Source: Pseudomonas silesiensis (GTDB lineage: Bacteria; Pseudomonadota; Gammaproteobacteria; Pseudomonadales; Pseudomonadaceae). From it: a DNA stretch of 64,000 nucleotides. Positions 39,083 to 47,207 of the stretch are shown here, in pieces (position 1 is the stretch's first letter; every line of letters begins with the position of its first letter). The notes beneath the pieces were generated by a model that had not been told where the DNA came from, ran no database searches, and saw nothing but the letters and a program-made list of their open reading frames with translations. The position numbers and the translations under genes were made by a program. The stretch lies in NCBI RefSeq assembly GCF_001661075.1, contig NZ_CP014870.1, forward strand, positions 5,337,703-5,401,702, read 5' to 3'.

Positions 39083-39721
39083 TCAAGCCACCCTGCGTTG
39101 CTCGAGCATCAGCCGCACCGCCAACGCGGATAGCACGAAGCCCATGAAATAACGCTGCAGCGCCAGCCAGGTCGGGTTATTCACAAACCATGACGCAATG
39201 CCGGCCGCGAACAGGGCGATAAGCAGGTTGACGCAGAAACTGACGCTGATCTGGGTCAGGCCCAGGATAATGCTCTGGGTAAACACCGAGCCATGCTCAG
39301 GCGTAATGAACTGCGGAAACACCGACAGGTAAAACACGGCGATCTTCGGATTCAGGGCGCTGGTCAGAAAGCCCATGGTAATCAGTCTGCGCGACGAATC
39401 CGGCGGCAACTGCTGCGCCTCGAAGGGCGATCGCGCCCCGGGCTTGATCGCCTGCCAGGCCAGCCACATCAGGTACAGCGCGCCGGCCCACTTCAGCACT
39501 TCGTAAGCCATTGGCACCGCGAGGAACACGGCGGTCAACCCGGCAGCTGCCGCGAACAGGTGCACGAAGAATCCCGCAACCACGCCAAGCAACGACGTCA
39601 CTCCGGCCTTGCGCCCCTGGCAGATCGAACGGGAGATCAGGTAAATCATGTTCGGCCCCGGCGTCAGCACCATCAGCAACGCGGCGGCGGCGAAAATCAG
39701 CAAGTCTTGAAGCGGGATCAT
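39083..39721 (-). CDS. LysE/RhtB family exporter
   Basis: A 212-residue inner-membrane protein with six hydrophobic segments. The family signature near the N-terminus is LTPGPNMIYLISRSICQGRKAG, and the second landmark is GFLTSALNPKIAVFYLSVFPQF. RhtB/LysE proteins export amino acids or their derivatives. The exact substrate cannot be assigned. It is in a run of three minus-strand genes with the NUDIX and GNAT genes. Confidence 0.93.
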   Translation of the reverse strand: MIPLQDLLIFAAAALLMVLTPGPNMIYLISRSICQGRKAGVTSLLGVVAGFFVHLFAAAAGLTAVFLAVPMAYEVLKWAGALYLMWLAWQAIKPGARSPFEAQQLPPDSSRRLITMGFLTSALNPKIAVFYLSVFPQFITPEHGSVFTQSIILGLTQISVSFCVNLLIALFAAGIASWFVNNPTWLALQRYFMGFVLSALAVRLMLEQRRVA

Positions 39722-39743
39722 GGCAGTTCCCTGGCGTGAATGA

Positions 39744-40175
39744 TCAGGCGATCGCGGTCAGCGAGGCTCGATAAAACGGCAGGATCAGGTCCCGTGTCAA
39801 TGGCGCCAGGATGAGTTCGCCGTCGGTGGCCGGATCGATCCAGCGCACCTCTTCGATCTCCGCCGCCGGGGACACGTTTGAGTCAATGGTCAGCTGGAAG
39901 AGTTCGGCCTGGACGACAAAACCCGGCTCGTTGGCGGCCGGTGCCGAAAATTGCCCCAGCCAGGTGGCGTGCGCCGGATCGATGACCAGGCCCAGCTCTT
40001 CATCCAGTTCACGGGCCAGGGCGTGGACCGGTTGCTCATGGGCTTCGATCTTGCCGCCCGGTTGCATGAAGGCTTCGGTGCCGCGCTTGCGGACCAGCAG
40101 GGTGCGGCCGTCGGGGCCGATCAACAGGGCGGCGGCGATGCGGATGAGACGGGGCGAGACGCTGGCTAGGGTCAT
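39744..40175 (-). CDS. NUDIX hydrolase
   Basis: A 143-residue NUDIX pyrophosphohydrolase. The complete NUDIX box lies at about residues 40-63, with the GX5EX7REUXEEXGU pattern (GGKIEAHE, then RELDEELGL). It hydrolyses a nucleoside diphosphate linked to another group; the substrate is unknown. I chose the ATG at 40175 (MTLASVSPRLIRIAA); a TTG 33 nt upstream is in frame. It lies 22 bp before the exporter gene in the same direction. Confidence 0.92.
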   Translation of the reverse strand: MTLASVSPRLIRIAAALLIGPDGRTLLVRKRGTEAFMQPGGKIEAHEQPVHALARELDEELGLVIDPAHATWLGQFSAPAANEPGFVVQAELFQLTIDSNVSPAAEIEEVRWIDPATDGELILAPLTRDLILPFYRASLTAIA

Positions 40176-40272
40176 GGGGCGGATCTGGCCTTGGGTAAAA
40201 AGGTGCAAGGATCACATGACGGCCGAGGCGTCGTCACGCGGAAAAACATCTGCAGAGCACTGCTGCCCATCT

Positions 40273-40384
40273 GTAGGAGCGAGCTTGCTCCGGGCGGCGT
40301 TCCGACGATGAACGCAAGGGCGCCGCGTTCATCCAGACAGCGCGCGTCATCGTTCACCACCATCGCGAGCAAGCTCGCTCCTAC
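40273..40384. repeat. REP pair (REPIN)
   Basis: Inverted REP cores GTAGGAGCGAGCTTGCTC and GAGCAAGCTCGCTCCTAC stand about 75 bp apart. The element ends six bases before the stop of the YN-GYP regulator gene. Confidence 0.9.
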
Positions 40385-40390
40385 AGGGGG

Positions 40391-41770
40391 TCAATGCAGG
40401 GCTGGGGCAACCTTGTCCGCCTCGAGAGTTGCGCCGTTCAGATCCTCAGGCACCGTCACAAAAATAGCGTACTTCGCGCCTTCCATGGCTTCGAAAGCGA
40501 TCAACTTTTCCACCAGTGCCCCGTTCAACACCTTGCCGGCATTGAGCAGCAACATGCCATTGTCGGCATTGAGATTGCGCGCCAGGATCATGCCCGCCGC
40601 CACATCCCGGGTGGTCAGCACCTTGACCGAAGGATCGGCCAACGAGACATCGCTCAGGTACGCCGCACAGACCTGGATGAAATCCTCCACCATCCCGGGA
40701 TCATAGAGCCGCCCGGCATAATTGCGGATATAGACCAGTGCTTCATCGCTGTTCATCTGCCGCTCGAGAATCAGCCCACGCTGCAACTCGATGAAATCCA
40801 CCGCCAGTTTCAGCAGCCGTGCACCGAACGGAATCGCCTCGCCCTTGAGCCGGTCGGGAAAGCCGTTGCCATCCCAGCGCTCCTGATGGTGAAGAATGAG
40901 CCGCGCCGCATCCTTCATCGGCTCGAGCGTCATCAACAGCGACTCGCTCTGTTTCGGATAACCGCGGTAGCGCTCCCGATCGTTGTGATGCAGCAGGTCC
41001 GCCGGCGCGGTCATCATGCGGTCGGTCCAGCTCAGCTTGCCAATGTTGTAGAGCGCCGCGGCCATGGTCAGGTCACGACCGGTGCCTTCATCCAGGTGAT
41101 GCCGTTGGCAGTAGACCCGCACCAGCTCGATGATCTGGCGGTTGGTTTGTTTGGGCGGCGGCAGCCGCAGGTTGGCCAGTAGCGAGAACACCTCGGTGCT
41201 GGTGACGTAGCTGTGCTTGAGTTCTTCGTAGGCCAGGTCGAGCATGTCCGCGGTCTGCTGCAGCTCGGCGGTCCGGGAGGCGACGTGTTTCTCGAGGGTG
41301 GCATTGAGCAGCTTCAATTGCTCGTTCTGATCCCACGCCTGCTGCACCAGACGCAAGCGTTCACGCTCGGAGTGCTGGTAGGCCAGGGATTGTCGCAACG
41401 TCAGCAGCATGTCCTCATCGTGCCAGGGTTTGCTGATGTAACGATGAATCTGTCCCTCATTGATGGCTTTGATAATGACCGACGGATCGGCGTAACCGGT
41501 CAGCATGATCCGGGTGGTGTCGGGGTAGCGCTGATGGACATGGGCCAACAGCGTGGCGCCGTCCATATTGGGCATGCGCGCATCGGTCATCACCAGGTCG
41601 ATGGGCTGTTGCGCCATGATTTCCAAGGCCTGGGCACCGCTGGTGGCCAGTAGCACGTCGTAGGGTTGGCCGCGCAACAGGCGACGCAGGCTGTTGAGGA
41701 TCGACTCCTCATCATCGACCAGCAGCACCTTGGGTTTATCGTTCTGTGGCGTGGGGAGTTGCTCTTCCAT
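40391..41770 (-). CDS. Response regulator with degenerate HD-GYP (YN-GYP) output
   Basis: A 459-residue regulator. The receiver (about 13-130) has D63 in MTDARMPNMDG. A coiled linker (about 140-195) and an HD-GYP-like domain (about 200-380) follow. The catalytic His-Asp pair is replaced by Y241-N242 (ALYNIGKLSW), and the GYP loop reads HHQERWDGNGFP. It should therefore not hydrolyse c-di-GMP but may bind it or partner proteins. P. aeruginosa PA2572 has the same YN-GYP change. A C-terminal segment (about 385-459) is of unknown role. It is divergent from the c-di-GMP gene cluster across about 260 bp. Confidence 0.9.
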   Translation of the reverse strand: MEEQLPTPQNDKPKVLLVDDEESILNSLRRLLRGQPYDVLLATSGAQALEIMAQQPIDLVMTDARMPNMDGATLLAHVHQRYPDTTRIMLTGYADPSVIIKAINEGQIHRYISKPWHDEDMLLTLRQSLAYQHSERERLRLVQQAWDQNEQLKLLNATLEKHVASRTAELQQTADMLDLAYEELKHSYVTSTEVFSLLANLRLPPPKQTNRQIIELVRVYCQRHHLDEGTGRDLTMAAALYNIGKLSWTDRMMTAPADLLHHNDRERYRGYPKQSESLLMTLEPMKDAARLILHHQERWDGNGFPDRLKGEAIPFGARLLKLAVDFIELQRGLILERQMNSDEALVYIRNYAGRLYDPGMVEDFIQVCAAYLSDVSLADPSVKVLTTRDVAAGMILARNLNADNGMLLLNAGKVLNGALVEKLIAFEAMEGAKYAIFVTVPEDLNGATLEADKVAPALH

Positions 41771-41987
41771 GGCGTCACCTCAAGTGAAACGACTGTATCG
41801 CGGCCAGGATCCGGACAAACATCCCCTATTGTCGGAGCCTGACCTTCAGGCTAGATGATTTTGCGCATGATCCGGAAATGATTCGGTTCATTCAATCGCG
41901 CGAAGTGCTGGACAGAGGTCTATGCTCAGCTGACTCGGATCCATTATCTGTACGTTCGGCCAGGTGATCAGGGAAAGGATGCCCCCT

Positions 41988-42035
41988 ATGAACACACTCC
42001 ACCCTAAAGCCGCCGGTCCCGGGGCATGTCGATGA
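41988..42035 (+). CDS. Possible 15-codon leader peptide
   Basis: AAAGGA precedes an ATG opening a 15-residue frame (MNTLHPKAAGPGACR). Its TGA overlaps the ATG at 42032 of the next gene (ATGA), the same coupling used between later genes of the cluster. It could set translation of the diguanylate cyclase gene. No homology is known to me, and it may be chance. Confidence 0.35.
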   Translation: MNTLHPKAAGPGACR

Positions 42036-44332
42036 ATTCATTGCTGGCGCGGACCAACCGGCGGATTCTGATCGTCGACGATACCGCCTCGATTCATGCC
42101 GACTTCGCGAAGATCCTCAGCCCGCCCTCGTTAGACGACGACAGTCTGATCAGCGCCGAACAGGCCCTGTTCGGCACCTCCGCGGCCATTTCACTGCAAA
42201 GTTTCCTCCTCGATTCGGCGTTTCAGGGCCTGCAGGCACTGGACAAGGTCGAGACGGCACTGGCCAACGACCTGCCCTACGCCATGGCCTTCATCGACAT
42301 GCGCATGCCACCGGGCTGGGACGGGCTGGAGACCATCGAACGGCTCTGGCAAGTCGATCCCAAGCTGCAAGTGGCGCTCTGCACCGCCTATTCCGACTAT
42401 TCCTGGGAAGACATCGACGAGCGCCTGGAGCTGGGCGATCGCTTGCTGATTCTGAAAAAACCCTTCGATGCCATCGAAATCCGCCAGATGGCGAGCGCGT
42501 TGACCGCCAAATGGCAGATGACCGAAGACGCGGCATTGAAAATGTCGCTGCTGGAGCAGGCCGTCGAGGAACGCACCCGGGAGCTGTCCGATGCCAATAT
42601 CATCGTGCAGAACAGCCCGACCATCCTGTATCGGTTGCGGGGCGAGCCGTCGTTTCCGTTGATGTACATCTCCCACAACATCACCAAATACGGGCACATC
42701 GCCGCAGCCCTTGTGGCGTCGGCCAACTGGGCCCAGGAACTGATCCATCCAGACGATCAATCGAAGGTCGACACCGCCATGGCCCGGGTGCTCGACCGCC
42801 ATGCGGCAGGCGCCTCCATCGAATTCAGGATGCGCACCGGCAATGGCGCCTGGCGCTGGGTGGAAAACCGCTACATCCCGGTGCGCGACAATGAGGGCCG
42901 CTTGCTGGAAGTCGAAGGCATCATCATCGACATCACCGAGCGCAAACTGGCCGAGGAGAAAATCGCCCTGCTGGCCCGCACCGACGGGCTGACCGGGCTG
43001 GCCAACCGCGCGACGCTGATCGAGCGGCTGCACCAGGCGTTCGCTGCCGCGCGACGGGGCGCGGCCACCTTTGCCATGTTTTACCTGGACCTGGATCACT
43101 TCAAACGCATCAACGACTCCCTGGGTCACCCGGTGGGCGACCTGCTGCTGCAAGAGGTCGCCCGCCGGATCAAGGCCTGTGTGCGGGAAAACGATGTGGT
43201 CGCACGCCTGGGCGGTGACGAGTTCGCGATCCTGCAACTGGATGTCAGTGACCCGACCCAATCCGCAGGGCTGGCCGCCAAGGTCCGGGATGCGCTGGTG
43301 CTGCCCTACTCCCTGGCCGACAATGATGTGCGGGTCTCGGTCAGCATCGGCATCAGCAGTTACAGCCCCGCTAGCACCAGCGCCGACGGCCTGCTGACCC
43401 AGGCCGACATGGCGCTGTATCGCTCCAAGGAAAAGGGGCGCAACCAGTACCACTTCCACTCCGAGGAGATCAATCAGGAGGTGGTCGAACGCATGGCCAT
43501 CGCCAGCGACTTGAGGGCCGCCATCGAACACGGGGAACTTGAACTGCATTACTGGCCGGAAGTGGACCTGAGCAGTGGCAGGATCCTCGGCATGGAAGCG
43601 CAGGTCAGCTGGAACCACCCCGAGCGCGGACTGCTGGAAGCTTCGGCGTTTTTGCCCGCAGCGGAAAAGACCGGCACCATCGTCGCCCTCGGTCACTGGG
43701 TACTCGATCGTGCCTGCCGGCAAATGCGCCAGTGGCGCGACGAAGGCATGGCACCTCCGGTAGTTGCAATCAAGCTGTCCCTGGCCCAGCTCAAGAGCGG
43801 TCCCGAATTGATCTACGACGTGCTGCGCACCACCGCACGCTGGGAACTGTGCCCCTGGGACCTGCGCTTCGACGTCACCGAAGCGACGCTGGCCCAGACC
43901 AAATGGACCCATAACGATGTGTTGCCACGCCTGCGTGAGCTGGGGGTGAAGATCGCCATCGACGACTTCGGCACCGAATATTCCTCCTTCGACTACCTCA
44001 AGACCTACCAGGTCAATCACCTGAAACTGGCCCAGGCGTTCATCGACACCGCGGCCCGCGACCCGGCCAGCGCGAACACCTTGCGCGCCATCATCAACTT
44101 CGCCCGGGAGGTAGGGATCGGCATCATTGCCGAGGGCGTCGAAACCCAGGAGCAGCGCAGCTCGCTGATGGCCACCGGTTCGCCGATGAACGCCCAGGGC
44201 CATTACTTCAGCAAAGCCGTCAGCAGCCAGCAGGCCGCCGAGTTGCTGAAGGCAGGCAGCATCGCGCCCGCGAGCCATGATATCGGGCCGATGCTGGACA
44301 ATCCGCAACGCTCCTCGGGGGACAAAGGATGA
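42032..44332 (+). CDS. REC-PAS-GGDEF-EAL c-di-GMP protein (degenerate EAL)
   Basis: A 766-residue signalling protein. A receiver with an inserted acidic loop and D89 (FIDMRMPPGWDG) is followed by a PAS domain (about 190-310). A GGDEF domain with intact G394-G-D-E-F and a C-terminal EAL-like domain come next. In the latter, E522-A-Q replaces EAL, the metal-site Asn is Lys (AIKLSLAQL) and the ExT glutamate is Asp (FDVTE). DDFGT is kept. It should make c-di-GMP but not degrade it. I chose the ATG at 42032 by comparison with the paralogue; an ATG two codons upstream is possible. It overlaps the next gene by four bases. Confidence 0.9.
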   Translation: MNSLLARTNRRILIVDDTASIHADFAKILSPPSLDDDSLISAEQALFGTSAAISLQSFLLDSAFQGLQALDKVETALANDLPYAMAFIDMRMPPGWDGLETIERLWQVDPKLQVALCTAYSDYSWEDIDERLELGDRLLILKKPFDAIEIRQMASALTAKWQMTEDAALKMSLLEQAVEERTRELSDANIIVQNSPTILYRLRGEPSFPLMYISHNITKYGHIAAALVASANWAQELIHPDDQSKVDTAMARVLDRHAAGASIEFRMRTGNGAWRWVENRYIPVRDNEGRLLEVEGIIIDITERKLAEEKIALLARTDGLTGLANRATLIERLHQAFAAARRGAATFAMFYLDLDHFKRINDSLGHPVGDLLLQEVARRIKACVRENDVVARLGGDEFAILQLDVSDPTQSAGLAAKVRDALVLPYSLADNDVRVSVSIGISSYSPASTSADGLLTQADMALYRSKEKGRNQYHFHSEEINQEVVERMAIASDLRAAIEHGELELHYWPEVDLSSGRILGMEAQVSWNHPERGLLEASAFLPAAEKTGTIVALGHWVLDRACRQMRQWRDEGMAPPVVAIKLSLAQLKSGPELIYDVLRTTARWELCPWDLRFDVTEATLAQTKWTHNDVLPRLRELGVKIAIDDFGTEYSSFDYLKTYQVNHLKLAQAFIDTAARDPASANTLRAIINFAREVGIGIIAEGVETQEQRSSLMATGSPMNAQGHYFSKAVSSQQAAELLKAGSIAPASHDIGPMLDNPQRSSGDKG

Positions 44333-46203
44333 AAACCCCTTTTGTGCGAACCAACCGGCGCATTCTGATCATCGACGATACGCCCTCGATTCATGAGGAT
44401 TTTCGCAAGATCCTTGGCGCGCAAAGCGAAGATGATCAGAGCCTGGCCGGCACCGAAGCAGCCCTGTTCGGCACCGTGCAGCAAGATCGACTGTCGTTTC
44501 AGCTCGACTCGGCCTACCAGGGTTCGGAAGCACTCGAACGGGTCCAGTGCGCACTGGCCGAAGGTCGACCTTATGCCATGGCCTTCATCGACATGCGCAT
44601 GCCACCGGGCTGGGATGGCCTGGAGACCATCGAACAGCTGTGGAAGGCCGACCCGCACCTGCAAATTGCCTTGTGCACCGCCTATTCCGATTACAGTTGG
44701 GAAGACATGGCGGAGCGGCTGGAATTCGGCGACCAACTGCTGGTGCTGAAAAAACCCTTCGACAGCCTGGAAATCCGGCAGATGGCCAGTGCCCTGACCT
44801 GGAAATGGCAGATGACCCAGGACGCGGCCATGAAAGTCCTGAGCCTGGAGCAAACCATCGAGGCCCGGGTCCACGAACTGCTCAAGGTTTCGCATCTGTT
44901 GCAGTACGACGTCCTGACCGAGCTGCCCAACAGTACGTTGCTGGGTGACCGTTTGAACCAGTCACTGGCGCTGTCCCGGCGCAATGACAAACAACTGGCG
45001 GTGATGTTTCTGGGGCTCGATCGCTTCAAACGCATCAACAACGCCCTGGGCCATCCGGCCGGTGACCAGATGCTCAAGCAGGTCGGGCGCAATCTGCTGG
45101 CCTCGGTGCGTGAGTCCGATTCGGTGTTTCGCTACGGCTCGGACGAATTCGTGGTGATCCTCGCCGACATCCGCCACCCCCAGCAGACCAAGGGCATCGC
45201 CGAAAAGCTCCTGAAGGCCATCCGTGAGCCCCAGCACATCGCCGGCCACGATCTGAGCGTCACCGCCAGCCTGGGTATCAGCGTTTATCCCGACGACGGC
45301 TTCGATGCCATCTCGCTGATCAAGAAAGCCGAAACCGCGATGCGCAACGTCAAGGAAAGCGGCCCGAACGACTTCAGTTTTTTCATCGACGAAATGAACC
45401 AGCGGGCCCGGGACCAGCAAAGCATCGAGACCGGTATTCGCCTGGCGCTGGAGCGCAACGAATTTGTCCTGCATTACCAACCCAAACTGGACTTGCGCAG
45501 CGGTCAGGTGGTCGGCGCCGAGGCCTTGATCCGCTGGCATAAACCGGGGCATGGCTGCGTCTACCCCTCGGATTTTATCGGGGTGGCCGAAGACAGCGGC
45601 CTGATCGTCCCGTTGAGCAAATGGGTATTGGCCCAGGCCTGTCGACAAGCCTGTGCGTGGCAGGCGGCCGGGCTGCCGAAGATCTGCATGTCGGTGAACG
45701 TATCGGCCATCGATTTTCGCCAATGGGACTTTGTCGACGGCATCGAGCAGATACTCAAGGACACCGGTCTGGACCCGGCCTTGCTCGAGCTGGAAATCAC
45801 CGAAGGGGTGCTGATGCAAAACATCGATGCCACCGTCACCGCCCTGAACCGGATCAAGGCATTGGGGGTGCGACTGGCCATCGATGACTTCGGTACCGGT
45901 TATTCCAGCCTGAGTTACTTGCGGCGTTTTCCCGTCGACGTGCTGAAAATCGATCAATCGTTCATTCGCAGCCTGGGCAGCGACAGCAATGACGCCGCGC
46001 TGGTCAGCGCCATCATCAGCCTGGGCCGCAGCCTCAAGCTGACCATCATTGCCGAAGGGGTCGAAACCCTGCAACAGCTGGATTTTCTCAAGGCCCATCA
46101 ATGCGAGGAAGGCCAGGGTTACTACTTCAGCAAAGCCGTGGAGCCGGAGGCATTCGTCCGGTACCTGCGGTCGGTGCAGCCCTCCTCATCCGTCGCCACG
46201 TGA
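44329..46203 (+). CDS. REC-GGDEF-EAL c-di-GMP protein (degenerate GGDEF)
   Basis: A 624-residue protein whose receiver (D88 in FIDMRMPPGWDG) is a close paralogue of the upstream one. The GGDEF signature is changed to G270-S-D-E-F. The EAL domain is complete: E398-A-L-I-R-W, SVNVS, ELEITE, DDFGTGYSS, DVLKIDQSF and GVETLQQ. It is therefore expected to be a c-di-GMP phosphodiesterase, opposite to its neighbour. It starts inside the stop of the upstream gene (ATGA) and ends 44 bp before the cytochrome c peroxidase gene. Confidence 0.92.
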   Translation: MKTPFVRTNRRILIIDDTPSIHEDFRKILGAQSEDDQSLAGTEAALFGTVQQDRLSFQLDSAYQGSEALERVQCALAEGRPYAMAFIDMRMPPGWDGLETIEQLWKADPHLQIALCTAYSDYSWEDMAERLEFGDQLLVLKKPFDSLEIRQMASALTWKWQMTQDAAMKVLSLEQTIEARVHELLKVSHLLQYDVLTELPNSTLLGDRLNQSLALSRRNDKQLAVMFLGLDRFKRINNALGHPAGDQMLKQVGRNLLASVRESDSVFRYGSDEFVVILADIRHPQQTKGIAEKLLKAIREPQHIAGHDLSVTASLGISVYPDDGFDAISLIKKAETAMRNVKESGPNDFSFFIDEMNQRARDQQSIETGIRLALERNEFVLHYQPKLDLRSGQVVGAEALIRWHKPGHGCVYPSDFIGVAEDSGLIVPLSKWVLAQACRQACAWQAAGLPKICMSVNVSAIDFRQWDFVDGIEQILKDTGLDPALLELEITEGVLMQNIDATVTALNRIKALGVRLAIDDFGTGYSSLSYLRRFPVDVLKIDQSFIRSLGSDSNDAALVSAIISLGRSLKLTIIAEGVETLQQLDFLKAHQCEEGQGYYFSKAVEPEAFVRYLRSVQPSSSVAT

Positions 46204-46247
46204 ACGATGCGCAAAGACACTCAGGCCTCAGGCCAAGGAATCATCAG

Positions 46248-47207
46248 ATGTCGCCCTTCTTTCACCGCCTGATTCTGGTGCCGTTGTTCGGGCTCTGTCT
46301 GAGCGCCGGTGCCGCCCCTTTGGATGAACCGCTCAAACCATTGCCGGCGGCGCCCAAACAGAACCCGCTGCGGGTCGAACTCGGGCGTCAGTTGTTCAAC
46401 GAACCACGCCTGTCGGTCAACGGCTCGATATCCTGTGCAAGCTGCCACCAACTGGACAACGGCGGTGCCGACAAGCTGGCATTTTCCATCGGCTTCGCCG
46501 GTCTTCCGGTGGCGATCAACACCCCCAGCGTATTCAACGCCAGCCTGAATTTCAGGCAATTCTGGAACGGTCGGGCCGACACCCTCGAAGCCCAGATCCA
46601 CGAAGTGGTGCAGAGCCCCAGCGAAATGGGCAGCAACTGGCAGCACGTGGTGCAGACGCTGTCCGCCGATCCGGCTTATCAAGCCTCATTCGCCAACGCC
46701 TACCCGGACGGCGTGACCATGACCAATGTGCAAAACGCCCTGGCCACCTACGAACGCACGCTGCTCAGCAGCAACTCACGCTTCGACCAATACCTGCTGG
46801 GCGATACCGATATTCTTACCAGGGAGGAGAAATACGGTTACCAGCGCTTCAAGGAATACGGCTGCATCGCCTGTCATCAAGGGGTGAACATCGGCGGCAA
46901 CATGTTCCAGAAGTTCGGGGTGATGGGCGATTACTTTCAGTTTCGGGGCCTGGCGGTGGAGTCCGATCTGGGGCGATATCTGGTGACCCGGGACGAGGAG
47001 GATCGCAACGTGTTCAAGGTGCCCAGCCTGCGCAACGTCGCCGTGACCGCACCGTACTTTCACGATGGCTCGGCCAGAACCCTCGAAGACGCGGTGGACG
47101 TGATGTTCAAGTTCCAGCTCGGGCGTATTCCTTCCTCCGAGGATAAAACCCTGATCATCAAATTCCTCAAGACCCTGACCGGTGAATGGGGAGGCAAACC
47201 CTTATGA
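46248..47207 (+). CDS. Di-heme cytochrome c peroxidase family protein
   Basis: A 319-residue secreted protein with a signal peptide (about 1-22) and two c-type heme sites, C63-A-S-C66-H67 and C206-I-A-C209-H210. This is the bacterial CcpA/MauG family, which reduces hydrogen peroxide in the periplasm using cytochrome c or azurin, or modifies partner proteins. The short N-terminal heme domain and the C-terminal PYFHDGSARTLEDAV segment are typical. It lies inside a signalling operon, overlapping the next kinase gene (ATGA), which suggests a redox or peroxide link to the signalling. AAGGAA precedes the start. Confidence 0.9.
   Translation: MSPFFHRLILVPLFGLCLSAGAAPLDEPLKPLPAAPKQNPLRVELGRQLFNEPRLSVNGSISCASCHQLDNGGADKLAFSIGFAGLPVAINTPSVFNASLNFRQFWNGRADTLEAQIHEVVQSPSEMGSNWQHVVQTLSADPAYQASFANAYPDGVTMTNVQNALATYERTLLSSNSRFDQYLLGDTDILTREEKYGYQRFKEYGCIACHQGVNIGGNMFQKFGVMGDYFQFRGLAVESDLGRYLVTRDEEDRNVFKVPSLRNVAVTAPYFHDGSARTLEDAVDVMFKFQLGRIPSSEDKTLIIKFLKTLTGEWGGKPL

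Noticed and set aside
42191..44308. A 705-codon open frame on the minus strand
   Set aside because: It is antisense to the REC-PAS-GGDEF-EAL gene and its translation has no recognisable domain.
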